Source of the DNA: Wocania arenilitoris
Lineage (GTDB): Bacteria; Bacteroidota; Bacteroidia; Flavobacteriales; Flavobacteriaceae
NCBI RefSeq assembly: GCF_021728535.1
Contig: NZ_JAKKDU010000003.1
Location: 221,045-285,044 of the forward strand
Length of the DNA stretch: 64,000 nt
Reading direction: 5' to 3'
The position numbers and the translations under genes were made by a program. Of the stretch, positions 28,444-37,183 are shown one piece after another (the first letter of the stretch is position 1; each line of letters opens with the position of its first letter). The notes under the pieces are model-generated. The model was not told the origin of the DNA. It did not search any database and saw nothing but the letters and a program-made list of their open reading frames with translations.

Positions 28444-28568
28444 TTATTTTTGTTTTAAGTAAATCTCTATTTAAATTCAAATTTAACCAATGGATGTTGA
28501 ATATAAGGAATAAAATATTATTTAATTATTGTTAGATAAGGTTAAGTAAAGTTATATAGATAAGTTTA

Positions 28569-28586
28569 TAAGGTCATGTGAGGTTT
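28569..28586 (+). promoter_or_regulatory. LacI-type operator upstream of cluster B
   Basis: TAAGGTCATGTGAGGTTT matches the perfect lacI-promoter palindrome at 14 of 18 positions, including TGTGAG and flanking AAG/TTT. A TATATTTA -7-like element follows at 28627-28634 with the same TATATTTACCCA context as the lacI promoter. The site is about 40 bp upstream of this -7 box, a position compatible with activation or looping rather than simple occlusion. Confidence 0.6.
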
Positions 28587-28654
28587 TTTTTGATGCTATT
28601 TCTTAAAATTGTAATTTATAAATATATATATTTACCCATATAAATTTAATAGCA

Positions 28655-31357
28655 TTGGAATTAACTTCTTTTAAATTGACAAATGTTTTTATAGTGATAT
28701 TAATTGTATTGCTAACCTCTTGTAAGGAGGATAAAATTAATTTTAATGCTCAGGTGCGTCCCATACTTAATAAGAATTGTATTAGTTGCCATGGTGGGGT
28801 TAAGCAGTCTGGAGGGTTTGGTTTGGTGTTTAGAGAGAATGCCTTAGCAGAGACCATTAATGGTAAGATAGGTGTTGTGCCAGGATATCCTGAAAAAAGT
28901 GAAATGATTTCTAGAATTGCCCATAAAGACCCAGAAATGATAATGCCACTAGAAAGAGAGCCACTTAGTAAAGAAGACATTAAAACACTTACTAAGTGGA
29001 TTGAACAAGGAGCAGAGTGGCAAGAACACTGGGCTTATTTAAAGCCTAACGAGCCCGAAGTGCCAGAAATAGAATTAGATTGGGGCAATAACCAAATTGA
29101 TGCTTTTGTTTATCAAAAGATGAAATCGAATAATCTTTCTCCAAATGAAGAAGCTAATCCATACGATTTGGTAAGGCGCGTGTATCTTGATTTAATTGGT
29201 TTGCCACCAACTACAGAACAGATTGAAGCCTTTATAAATAACACTTCTGATACGCGTTATGAAACATTAGTTGATGCTCTTTTAGATTCACCAAAATATG
29301 GAGAACATTGGGCTAGTATGTGGTTAGACTTGGCTAGATATGCAGATTCTAAAGGTTATGAAGCAGATAGAGGCAGACAAATATGGCGGTATAGAGATTG
29401 GGTCATTAAGGCTTTAAATGAAGACATGCCATTCGATCAATTTACTATTGAACAATTAGCTGGCGATTTATTACCGAATCCTACAAAAGATCAGTTAATC
29501 GCCACAGCATTTCATAGAAATACATTAAATAATGGTGAAGGCGGAACAGATAACGAAGAATATAGAATATCAGCGGTAATAGACCGTGTAAATACCACTT
29601 GGGAGATATGGCAATCTACAACTATGGGTTGCGTACAATGCCATAGTCACCCTTACGACCCCATTACACAAGATGAGTTTTATAAGTCATTTGCATTTTT
29701 TAATAATACTTCAGATTGGGATGTACCAACAGAGCATCCAGTATATAGGGAGTTTGATAGCATCACCCAAATAGAACTTGATGGTATTAATAAATGGATT
29801 TCTAATATATCGTCTGAAACAGAAGCTAATAAGTGGACAAATTTCATTCATATTCAAGAGCCAAAAATAAGACCAGAAGATTTTAATGAAACAAAAAACA
29901 CCATTCATCATAATAGATCTGGTCAAGATTACATGTTGGTTTATAATGAATCATATGTTAAACTTAAAGATGTTGGGTTAGACAATATTGATAGAATATA
30001 TATAAACTATAATCAAGGTGAAAAAATTAAAGGAAACTTATTGGTTAAGGCTGACAGCCTCAACGGTTCGGTTATTGGTGAGTTAAAATTAAATGCAACT
30101 AGGGGATTTGAAAATGTACCTATTAAAATAAGCACAACTTCTAAACGAGCCGATTTATTCTTTCATTTTAAAAGTACTGATAAAGATTATCAATGTTCAA
30201 TTGATGGCTTTTTATTAGGCGAAAAATTGCCAACCAATAAAAATGAAGAATACGCAAATGTCTATACAAAAATAGACCAACTATTAAATGCATCTTATAG
30301 GTATACAACACCAGTAATGGTTGAAAAACAAAAGGGTTTTAGTCGTGTAACACAAATGTTTGATAGAGGAAATTGGCTTGTAAAAACCGATACAGTTTCA
30401 GCGACTATCCCTAAGTTATTTAATCCTAATAATGATGAATTTAAAAATAGATTAGACCTTGCAAAATGGTTGGTTAATGAAGAAAATAGCTTAACAGGAA
30501 GAGTTATTGCTAATAGATTTTGGTCTAAAATATTTGGAAAAGGGATTGTTGTTACCTCTGAAGATTTTGGAACATTAGGCGATAAACCAACACATCCTAA
30601 ATTACTAGATTGGTTAGCAAATAGATTTTCAAAAGAATGGAACTGGAGTATAAAAAAGTTATTGAGAACTATTGTTTTATCCGATACCTATAAGCAAAGT
30701 TCTGTGATTTCTGAAGATGCTAAAGCAAAAGACCCTTACAACCAATGGTTAGCCAGAAGTCCACGAGTACGTTTATCTGCAGAACAAATACGCGATCAAG
30801 CTTTAACAGTTTCTGGTTTGCTAAGCAATAAAATGTATGGCCCAAGTGTAATGCCACCTCAACCAGATGGTGTTTGGACAGTAGTTTATAATGATGACCA
30901 ATGGAAAACTAGTAAAGGAGAGGATGCTTACCGTAGAGGTCTTTACACTTATTTAAGGCGCTCTAGCCCTTATCCATCATTTATAAGTTTTGATGCTTCA
31001 GAAAGAGAAACGTGTCTGTCTAGAAGAATAAATACTAATACCCCGCTTCAAGCTTTAATAACTCTAAATGACCCTGTGTATTTTGATGCGGCAATTAATT
31101 TAGCGCAACAAGTAAAAAGTATTGAAGGGAATAAAAAGGCAAAGGTAGATTTAGCTTATAAAAAAGTAATGGGTAAAAAAATAACTAAAGAAAAGTCTAA
31201 AATTTTGTCTAATTTACTGGTAGAAACTGAAGCTTACTACACAAATAATAAAGAAGAAGCTTTTGAGCTTGTAAATTCTGAAAATTTAGAATTGGCATCA
31301 CTTACTGTAGTGGTAAATGCTTTAATGAATATGGATGAATTTCTTGTAAAAAATTAA
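28655..31357 (+). CDS. Cluster B: lipoprotein cytochrome with DUF1549 and DUF1553 (planctomycete type)
   Basis: A 900-residue paralogue of the cluster A cytochrome. The start is TTG 28655, which gives a proper lipoprotein signal (IVILIVLLTSC, Cys 23); no in-frame ATG lies nearby. The order is: heme motif CISCH (42-46), DUF1549 (about 130-330) with a second motif CVQCH near 326, a carbohydrate-binding-like jelly-roll insert (about 405-530) and DUF1553 (about 610-860, NSLTGRVIANRFWSKIFG). The insert differs from that of the cluster A protein, while the DUF domains are alike. It is the first gene of a four-gene operon and is preceded by a LacI-type site. Confidence 0.88.
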   Translation: MELTSFKLTNVFIVILIVLLTSCKEDKINFNAQVRPILNKNCISCHGGVKQSGGFGLVFRENALAETINGKIGVVPGYPEKSEMISRIAHKDPEMIMPLEREPLSKEDIKTLTKWIEQGAEWQEHWAYLKPNEPEVPEIELDWGNNQIDAFVYQKMKSNNLSPNEEANPYDLVRRVYLDLIGLPPTTEQIEAFINNTSDTRYETLVDALLDSPKYGEHWASMWLDLARYADSKGYEADRGRQIWRYRDWVIKALNEDMPFDQFTIEQLAGDLLPNPTKDQLIATAFHRNTLNNGEGGTDNEEYRISAVIDRVNTTWEIWQSTTMGCVQCHSHPYDPITQDEFYKSFAFFNNTSDWDVPTEHPVYREFDSITQIELDGINKWISNISSETEANKWTNFIHIQEPKIRPEDFNETKNTIHHNRSGQDYMLVYNESYVKLKDVGLDNIDRIYINYNQGEKIKGNLLVKADSLNGSVIGELKLNATRGFENVPIKISTTSKRADLFFHFKSTDKDYQCSIDGFLLGEKLPTNKNEEYANVYTKIDQLLNASYRYTTPVMVEKQKGFSRVTQMFDRGNWLVKTDTVSATIPKLFNPNNDEFKNRLDLAKWLVNEENSLTGRVIANRFWSKIFGKGIVVTSEDFGTLGDKPTHPKLLDWLANRFSKEWNWSIKKLLRTIVLSDTYKQSSVISEDAKAKDPYNQWLARSPRVRLSAEQIRDQALTVSGLLSNKMYGPSVMPPQPDGVWTVVYNDDQWKTSKGEDAYRRGLYTYLRRSSPYPSFISFDASERETCLSRRINTNTPLQALITLNDPVYFDAAINLAQQVKSIEGNKKAKVDLAYKKVMGKKITKEKSKILSNLLVETEAYYTNNKEEAFELVNSENLELASLTVVVNALMNMDEFLVKN

Positions 31358-31368
31358 ACATTTTAAAA

Positions 31369-32835
31369 ATGGATTTGTACAACGAAGCACAGAAACGAAA
31401 ATTAGAGTTTACAACAAGAAGACATTTTTTAAAACAATGTACAACAGGTCTAGGCGGTATAGCATTATCATCATTAATTGGTCCGCAACAACTATTTGCG
31501 AGTAATAATAATACGGTGTTTAATGCAAAAAACTTACCGCATTTTTTACCAAAAGCAAAACGTGTTATTTATTTGCACATGGCAGGAGCACCATCGCAAT
31601 TAGAGCTTTTTGATTATAAGCCTGAATTACAAAAATTACACGATTTAGACTGTCCGAAATCCTTGTTAGAAGGGAAGCGTTTTGCTTTTATTCAAGGTAT
31701 ACCTAAAATGTTAGGACCTCAATTTAATTTTAAAAAATATGGAGAATCAGGAACATATATTTCAGATGCTTTACCTTACTTTAGTACTATTGTTGATGAT
31801 GTTTCCATTGTTAAATCGATGCATACCGATGAGTTTAATCATGCACCAGCGCAGTTACTATTGCAAACAGGAAGTGCTCGATCTGGCAGGCCAAGTATGG
31901 GAGCTTGGGTTACCTATGGCTTAGGTTCAGAAAACGATAATCTACCAGGATATATGGTGTTGGTTTCTGGTGGAAAAAATCCTAGTGCTGGAAAAAATGC
32001 TTGGGGAAGCGGGTTTTTACCTTCAGAATATCAAGGCGTGCAATGTCGTAATTCTGGAGATCCAATTCTTTATGTTTCTAATCCTAATGGTATGAGTAGA
32101 GATATTCGAAAAAAATCATTAAAAGCCATTAACGATATTAATAAAAAGCAGCATAAAGAGTTTAATGACGATGAAACGTTATCGCGTATTTCACAGTACG
32201 AAATGGCATTTAAAATGCAAATTTCGGTGCCAGATGTTATGGATGTTTCTAAAGAGCCAGATTATATTCGAGAAATGTATGGTGCAAAGCAGGGTGAGAC
32301 TTCTTTTGCTAACAATTGCTTACTAGCAAGAAGGTTGGTAGAACAAGGCGTTAGGTTTGTGCAATTATATGATTGGGGTTGGGATATGCACGGTGATAGT
32401 AAAGCAGGTTCTTTAAATGAAGGGTTACGAGCCAAAAGCAAAGAAATAGATAAACCTATGACTGCTTTAGTAAAAGATTTAAAACAGCGCGGACTTTTAG
32501 ATGATACTTTAATAGTTTGGGGAGGAGAATTTGGGCGTACACCAATGCGAGAAAATCGAGAAGGAAGAATTATGCCTTATTATGGTCGCGATCATCATAC
32601 AGAAGCTTATACCATTTGGATGGCTGGTGGCGGCATTAAAGGCGGTTTTTCATATGGAGAAACAGATGAAATAGGGTATTACGGTATTAAAGATAGAGTG
32701 CATATTCACGATTTACAAGCCACAATATTAAATCAGTTGGGGATTAATCATGAAAAATTTACCTATAATTTTCAAGGAAGAGATTTTAGACTCACCGATG
32801 TTCATGGTCGTGTCATTAAAGATTTGCTCGTTTAA
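31369..32835 (+). CDS. Cluster B: exported DUF1501 protein
   Basis: A 488-residue DUF1501 protein with a Tat-type signal (TTRRHFLKQCTTGLGGIALSSL) and likely cleavage after QQLFA. It carries the same blocks as the cluster A copy: YLHMAGAPSQLELFDYKP, KSMHTDEFNHAPAQ, GEFGRTP, YYGRDHHTEAYTIWMAGGG and RDFRLTDVHGRVIKDLL. It starts 11 bp after the DUF1549/DUF1553 gene. The two DUF1501 paralogues are collinear over nearly their full length. Reaction unknown for the family; the alkaline-phosphatase-like fold suggests a hydrolase or a binding function. Confidence 0.9.
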   Translation: MDLYNEAQKRKLEFTTRRHFLKQCTTGLGGIALSSLIGPQQLFASNNNTVFNAKNLPHFLPKAKRVIYLHMAGAPSQLELFDYKPELQKLHDLDCPKSLLEGKRFAFIQGIPKMLGPQFNFKKYGESGTYISDALPYFSTIVDDVSIVKSMHTDEFNHAPAQLLLQTGSARSGRPSMGAWVTYGLGSENDNLPGYMVLVSGGKNPSAGKNAWGSGFLPSEYQGVQCRNSGDPILYVSNPNGMSRDIRKKSLKAINDINKKQHKEFNDDETLSRISQYEMAFKMQISVPDVMDVSKEPDYIREMYGAKQGETSFANNCLLARRLVEQGVRFVQLYDWGWDMHGDSKAGSLNEGLRAKSKEIDKPMTALVKDLKQRGLLDDTLIVWGGEFGRTPMRENREGRIMPYYGRDHHTEAYTIWMAGGGIKGGFSYGETDEIGYYGIKDRVHIHDLQATILNQLGINHEKFTYNFQGRDFRLTDVHGRVIKDLLV

Positions 32836-32857
32836 TTTTAAGCCTAAGATTTAGAAG

Positions 32858-33766
32858 ATGAAACAAACGAGAAGACAATTTATTAATACAGCAACGGCAG
32901 CAAGTGCGGGATTACTTTTAACAAGTATGGATTCGCCAATACAGGTAGTCCCAAAAGCTGGTTTTAATCTTAAAATATATGCTACAAAATGGGGGTTTAA
33001 TGGATCAATGGACGCGTTCTGTAAGCAAGCAAAAAAGGAAGGCTATGATGGCATAGAAGATTGGTTTCCAAATAATAAAGCCGATGAAGAAGTCTTATAC
33101 GAGGCTCTCGATAAATATGATTTAAGATTCGGAGCGTTAACTGGAAGTGGAGGAAATACTTTTAAAGCGCATCAAGAAAGTTACGCTAAAAACTTGCTTA
33201 AAGTGATTGCGAAAAAGCCAGATTTTATAAATTGTCATGCTGGAAAAGATTTTTTTTCATTTAAAGAAAGTAAACAACTTATAGAATTTGCTATTAAAGA
33301 ATCTAAAGCGTCTGGTATTCCAGTATATCAAGAAACCCATCGCGGCCGTATGTTATTTGCGCCACATATTTGTGAGCACTTTATAGATGAACTTTCAGAG
33401 TTAAAATTAACTTTAGATATTTCACATTGGTGTGTGGTAGCTGAAAGTTTGTTAGACAATCAAAAGGAGGCTGTTGCTAAAGCGTTAAACCGCACCGCCC
33501 ATATACATTCTAGAATAGGTCACGAAGAAGGGCCGCAAGTGCCAGAGCCAAGAGCTCCAGAGTGGCAAAGCGCTGTTAATGCTCATTTTAGTTGGTGGGA
33601 TAAAATTGTGAATTCAAAAAAAGAAGCAGGTAAACCATTAACAATGACTACAGAATTTGGACCAGAAAATTATATGTGGACCATGCCGTACACCAAACAA
33701 CCATTAGCAGATCAATGGGCTATTAATGTGCATATGATGCAGGAATGGAGAAAAAGATATTTATAA
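32858..33766 (+). CDS. Cluster B: exported sugar isomerase/epimerase-like TIM-barrel protein
   Basis: A 302-residue protein with a twin-arginine-like start (QTRRQFINTATAASAGLLLT), so it is probably exported. The rest is a xylose-isomerase-like TIM barrel: GYDGIEDWFPNN, NCHAGKDFFSF, PVYQETHRGRMLF, LTLDISHWCVVAES, RTAHIHSRIGHEEG and TTEFGPENY. The Glu, Asp/His, His and Glu residues of these blocks fit the metal site of this superfamily. A sugar epimerase or isomerase outside the cytoplasm, next to cytochromes, is unusual and suggests work on an oxidised (keto) sugar. This is an inference. Confidence 0.82.
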   Translation: MKQTRRQFINTATAASAGLLLTSMDSPIQVVPKAGFNLKIYATKWGFNGSMDAFCKQAKKEGYDGIEDWFPNNKADEEVLYEALDKYDLRFGALTGSGGNTFKAHQESYAKNLLKVIAKKPDFINCHAGKDFFSFKESKQLIEFAIKESKASGIPVYQETHRGRMLFAPHICEHFIDELSELKLTLDISHWCVVAESLLDNQKEAVAKALNRTAHIHSRIGHEEGPQVPEPRAPEWQSAVNAHFSWWDKIVNSKKEAGKPLTMTTEFGPENYMWTMPYTKQPLADQWAINVHMMQEWRKRYL

Positions 33767-33793
33767 TAAATAGTTTGTGATAGTAGATAGTTT

Positions 33794-35170
33794 ATGACAC
33801 TTTTTTTAGAAACAGATATATTTCAATTTTTTGGTCGATTTCATGCAATGCTTGTGCATTTGCCTATTGGTTTTATTGTAATAGCTGTCTTTTTCGAGCT
33901 TATAGCATTAAAGAAAAAGGTTGACTTAAACTTAGCTATTCGCTATTCTTTTTTACTCGGTGCTATATTTGGCTCGCTTTCAATTATTTTGGGTTTAATG
34001 CTAGCTTCTGATGGCGGTTATAATGAAGATACTTTAAGCACCCATAAATGGACTGGTATTATAATGATTATCTTAACTTTTGTGCTTTTTTTAATTAAAA
34101 GAAAACAAAGTAAAGCAGTTTGGATGAAAAAAAGCTATCCTGTAATAGTAACAGTTGTAATGATTTTACTTTTTGTTGCAGGGCATAATGGTGGTAATTT
34201 AACACATGGGTCTAATTATTTATTAGAATATGCTCCAAGTTCTATACGAAGTATGGCAGGAATGAAACCTGCTAGAGAACGTGTTACTGATTTAGATTCT
34301 GCACTGGTTTATGAAGATGTTATACATCCTATTTTCGAATCGAAATGTAACGTGTGCCATAATAACGATAAAGCAAAAGGGGAGTTGTTATTGATTAGCC
34401 CCGAAAGTATATTAAAAGGCGGTGAAAATGGAGAGGTTATAGCCTCTGGTGATGCTCCAAAAAGTGAGCTTTATAGACGCATAACTCTAGATCCAAATCA
34501 CAAAGAGTTTATGCCGACCGAGGGTAGAACACCTTTAACAAACGAAGAGACTGTGCTTATAGAATGGTGGATTAATGAAGGCGCTCATTTCGATAAAAAG
34601 ATTATTGAATTAAATTTAACCGATAGAATTAAAAGCTATTTACAAGAAGTTGGAATTGGCTTAAAGAAAACATTTTTAGAAAGCTTGAATCTTACAAAAG
34701 TTAGCCCTCAAATTATTGATTCTATTAAACAACAAGGGTTTAAAATAAAACCAATTATTAACGAAAGTGCTTTGTTAGAGACTAGGTATTCTTCATATAA
34801 CAAACACCCATTAAGTGAAAAGAAGCTTGATGTGCTTTTATCAGTAAAAGATAATGTTACATGGCTAACCCTTGCTAATATTGATGTTAAGGATGAATTG
34901 ACATCTAAAATAAGCCAGTTTAAAAACCTAACAGAATTAAGAATCAATAATGCAAATTTATCTGATAATGGTTTAGAGCATTTGGCTGAATTAAAGAATT
35001 TAGAATACTTAAATATTTACGGAAACCCAATAACTGATGCAAGTATTAAAAATCTTCAAAAGTTAAAAAGTCTAAAAAAACTTTACATTTGGAAAACTAA
35101 TATTTCTGAGGAAGGCGTTAAAAGAATAAAAGATACTTTGCCAGAATTAACTATAGTTTCAGGCGAGTAG
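33794..35170 (+). CDS. Cluster B: membrane DUF2231 - cytochrome c - leucine-rich-repeat fusion
   Basis: A 458-residue paralogue of the cluster A protein at 9140 with the same order: DUF2231 helices (FFGRFHAMLVHLPIGFIVI, STHKWTG, GHNGGNLTHG), a cytochrome domain with CNVCH at 185-189 and the FMPTEGRTPLT segment, and C-terminal leucine-rich repeats (LTELRINNANLS, LEYLNIYGNPIT, LKKLYIWKTNIS). The histidines of the membrane part are shared by both copies. The common block NLTHGxxYLLEYAPxSIRxxAGM links the membrane and heme domains. It is the last gene of cluster B, 27 bp after the epimerase-like gene. Confidence 0.86.
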   Translation: MTLFLETDIFQFFGRFHAMLVHLPIGFIVIAVFFELIALKKKVDLNLAIRYSFLLGAIFGSLSIILGLMLASDGGYNEDTLSTHKWTGIIMIILTFVLFLIKRKQSKAVWMKKSYPVIVTVVMILLFVAGHNGGNLTHGSNYLLEYAPSSIRSMAGMKPARERVTDLDSALVYEDVIHPIFESKCNVCHNNDKAKGELLLISPESILKGGENGEVIASGDAPKSELYRRITLDPNHKEFMPTEGRTPLTNEETVLIEWWINEGAHFDKKIIELNLTDRIKSYLQEVGIGLKKTFLESLNLTKVSPQIIDSIKQQGFKIKPIINESALLETRYSSYNKHPLSEKKLDVLLSVKDNVTWLTLANIDVKDELTSKISQFKNLTELRINNANLSDNGLEHLAELKNLEYLNIYGNPITDASIKNLQKLKSLKKLYIWKTNISEEGVKRIKDTLPELTIVSGE

Positions 35171-35203
35171 TTTTTAAAAGTGTTTTCGCTAAAACCTCCA
35201 TTG

Positions 35204-35917
35204 TTACATTTTTAAATAAAAATCTTTAGTAAGGTTAACGTAGTCATGGGTATATTGATGGCGTTCAGTTTCAATAGTAAGCTTAGATTTTTCAATATTG
35301 ATTTTATGAAAGGAGAATTCTATTAAACTTCGTTTTATTTCTGAGTTGGGGTTGCCTTTCACATGAAGTATTCTGTTTGGAATTAAATTTACTTTTGAAG
35401 CCAAATCGATAAGATTAAACTCTTCTTTAAAAGGAATAATAACAGAAAAAGTACCATTTTCTGAAAGTAAATTAGAAACACATTCAATTAAATGTTCAAA
35501 AGACATCGCATCTGTAAAACGTGCTAAATCGCGTTGCTCATTTTTAGTTTTATAGTCTTCAGAGTAAAAAGGTGGATTTGAAATAATAAGATCGTATTTG
35601 TCTTCTATTTCTTCATTAAATTCTTTAAGAGAGGCGTGGTAGCAGAACAATCGATCACTCCAAGGCGATTGTTCAAAATTGCCAACACATTGTTCGTAAG
35701 CATTGGCATCAATTTCAATGGCATCAATTAACTCCGCATTACTGCGTTGTGCTAACATAAGTGCAATAATTCCAGTTCCAGATCCAATATCTAAAATAGA
35801 AAATGGATTGTTTTTTACTGAAGTCCAAGCACCAAGTAATACACTATCTGTACCGATTTTCATGGCACATAGATCTTGATTAACTGTAAATTTTTTAAAT
35901 TTGAAGGGTTTCACCAT
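35204..35917 (-). CDS. trmN6: tRNA1(Val) (adenine-37-N6)-methyltransferase
   Basis: A class I SAM methyltransferase of 237 residues when started at ATG 35917 (MVKPFKFKKFTVNQ). The SAM motif I is DIGSGTGIIALMLAQR and the adenine-N6 catalytic motif is ISNPPFY. AMKIGTDSVLLGAW at the N-terminus is typical of TrmN6 (YfiC). The frame stays open upstream through 27 codons made of an interspersed inverted repeat; I reject that extension because TrmN6 proteins start near MVKPF. It lies downstream of rimM on the same strand and both modify RNA or ribosomes. Confidence 0.9.
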   Translation of the reverse strand: MVKPFKFKKFTVNQDLCAMKIGTDSVLLGAWTSVKNNPFSILDIGSGTGIIALMLAQRSNAELIDAIEIDANAYEQCVGNFEQSPWSDRLFCYHASLKEFNEEIEDKYDLIISNPPFYSEDYKTKNEQRDLARFTDAMSFEHLIECVSNLLSENGTFSVIIPFKEEFNLIDLASKVNLIPNRILHVKGNPNSEIKRSLIEFSFHKINIEKSKLTIETERHQYTHDYVNLTKDFYLKM

Positions 35918-35920
35918 GTC

Positions 35921-35997
35921 TGTCATTCCTGCGAAGGCAGGAATCCATTTTAAAATTACATATAATGTTTTAGATTCCTGCCTTCGCAGGAATGACA
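35921..35997. repeat. Interspersed inverted repeat (REP/MITE-like hairpin)
   Basis: Two perfect 25 bp arms (35921-35945 and 35973-35997) flank 27 bp. The arms begin TGTCATTCCTGCG and contain an inner CTGCGAAGGCAG palindrome. The element fills the gap between trmN6 and rimM exactly, ending 1 bp before the rimM stop. Related AATGACA-ended pieces occur at 44806-44834 and 45510-45542. The hairpin could also act as a bidirectional 3' end signal. Confidence 0.85.
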
Positions 35998-35998
35998 A

Positions 35999-36529
35999 TT
36001 ATTCTTCTAAATATAAATCAATTAAACCCTCAGGTGTTTCAACAATAATAGTCTTATTATCTCGATCGACTTTTACAATAAACTCATCATTCATTGGTAT
36101 TAAAATTTCAACACCATTTCGGTCTATTTCAAAAAGTGATTGTGCTGTTGAATCGTTGATGTCCTTTATTATACCCACATTTCCAAAATTTACATCTGTT
36201 ATATTAAACCCAATAATCTCATGAAAATAAAACTTATTGCCTTCAAGTTTAGGTAGTAAATCTAAAGGTAAGTACAAGTGGCTTTTCATAATAGCATCTG
36301 CATCCGCTTCGGTGTCTACATCTTCAAATTTAATACGTAACAATTCAGATTTATGTAGTTGGGAACTTTCAACAAAAAAAGGGACAAGATTGTTTCTCAA
36401 TTCTAAAAAAATAGCATCTAAGTGTTCGTATATTTCTGGCTGATCGGTATCTAATTTTGCTAAAACCTCGCCTTTAAAGCTATACTTTTTTACAATTTTA
36501 CCTAAGTAAAAACAGTCTTTTTTTTGCAT
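35999..36529 (-). CDS. rimM: Ribosome maturation factor RimM
   Basis: A 176-residue RimM, needed for 16S rRNA processing and assembly of the 30S head. The N-terminal beta-barrel starts CFYLGKIVKKYSFKGEVLAK, the family signature, and the C-terminal PRC-barrel contains FYFHEIIGFNITD and EILIPMNDEFIVKVD, ending DLYLEE. It is downstream of rpsP in the conserved order rpsP-rimM on the minus strand, with a terminator hairpin between them that would lower its expression. Confidence 0.95.
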   Translation of the reverse strand: MQKKDCFYLGKIVKKYSFKGEVLAKLDTDQPEIYEHLDAIFLELRNNLVPFFVESSQLHKSELLRIKFEDVDTEADADAIMKSHLYLPLDLLPKLEGNKFYFHEIIGFNITDVNFGNVGIIKDINDSTAQSLFEIDRNGVEILIPMNDEFIVKVDRDNKTIIVETPEGLIDLYLEE

Positions 36530-36544
36530 AATATTAAAAATAAA

Positions 36545-36571
36545 AAACTCCGATAGGGTCTATCGGAGTTT
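36545..36571 (-). terminator. Terminator/attenuator between rpsP and rimM
   Basis: A 12 bp stem (AAACTCCGATAG / CTATCGGAGTTT) with a 3 nt loop is followed on the minus strand by a T run. It lies after the rpsP stop and before rimM, so it ends most rpsP transcripts and allows only partial read-through into rimM. Confidence 0.85.
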
Positions 36572-36593
36572 AAAAGTATAAAAATAAATGTTT

Positions 36594-37097
36594 TTATTCT
36601 TCTTCGTTTGAAGCTTCTGCTTCTTCAGCTGGAGCTTCCTCTTCAACTACAGGAGCTGCAGCAGCAATTCGTGCTTCGTTAACAGCTTTTTCTGCAGCTA
36701 GAGCATCCGCTTTAGCTTTAGCTTCTTCCTTAGATAATCCGTCAGATTTAGCTTGAATCTTAGCAGCTTTTTCTTCTAACCAAGCAGTAAATTTAGCTTC
36801 TGCTTGCTCTTCAGTTAAAGCACCTTTTCTAACACCTCCTACAAGATGATTTTTTAATAAAGCACCTTTATAAGATAATAAGTTTTTAGCTGTATCAGTT
36901 GGTTGTGCACCATTCTGTAGCCATTTTACAGCGCCATCAACGTTTAATTCAACTGTTGCTGGATTTGTGTTTGGATTGTAAGCGCCTAGTTTTTCTAAGT
37001 ATTTACCATCTCTTTTTGATCGTGCATCGGCTGCAACAATCCAATAGTAAGGTTTCCCTTTTTTACCGTGTCTTTGTAATCTAATTTTTACTGGCAT
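36594..37097 (-). CDS. rpsP: 30S ribosomal protein S16 with acidic/alanine-rich C-terminal extension
   Basis: The first ~80 residues are a standard S16 ([50 protein letters not shown]). S16 is normally about 80-90 residues; this one has 167, because of an Ala/Lys/Glu-rich tail ([18 protein letters not shown], ending [16 protein letters not shown]). Such tails are common on flavobacterial S16 and likely lie on the ribosome surface. A TATATTTG -7 element is at 37145-37152 on the minus strand, about 48 bp upstream. Confidence 0.96.
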   Translation of the reverse strand: MPVKIRLQRHGKKGKPYYWIVAADARSKRDGKYLEKLGAYNPNTNPATVELNVDGAVKWLQNGAQPTDTAKNLLSYKGALLKNHLVGGVRKGALTEEQAEAKFTAWLEEKAAKIQAKSDGLSKEEAKAKADALAAEKAVNEARIAAAAPVVEEEAPAEEAEASNEEE

Positions 37098-37144
37098 AAT
37101 AATTAATTATTTGAGGTTCTCGACCTCGGTTATTAATAAGGGCG

Positions 37145-37152
37145 CAAATATA
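37145..37152 (-). promoter_or_regulatory. -7 promoter element of rpsP-rimM
   Basis: TATATTTG on the minus strand matches TAnnTTTG and is followed by GCGCCC. No good TTTG is found at -33. The transcript would have a leader of about 40 nt. Confidence 0.5.
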
Positions 37153-37183
37153 CTTTATTATTTCTTAATTACCAGTACTTTAT

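Noticed and set aside
35918..35998. N-terminal extension of TrmN6
   Set aside because: The extra codons come from a perfect inverted repeat, and MVKPFKFKKF is the normal start for the family.
37113..37127. GAGGT/ACCTC hairpin in the rpsP leader as a regulatory RNA
   Set aside because: The stem is only 5 bp and no S16-type leader structure could be recognised.
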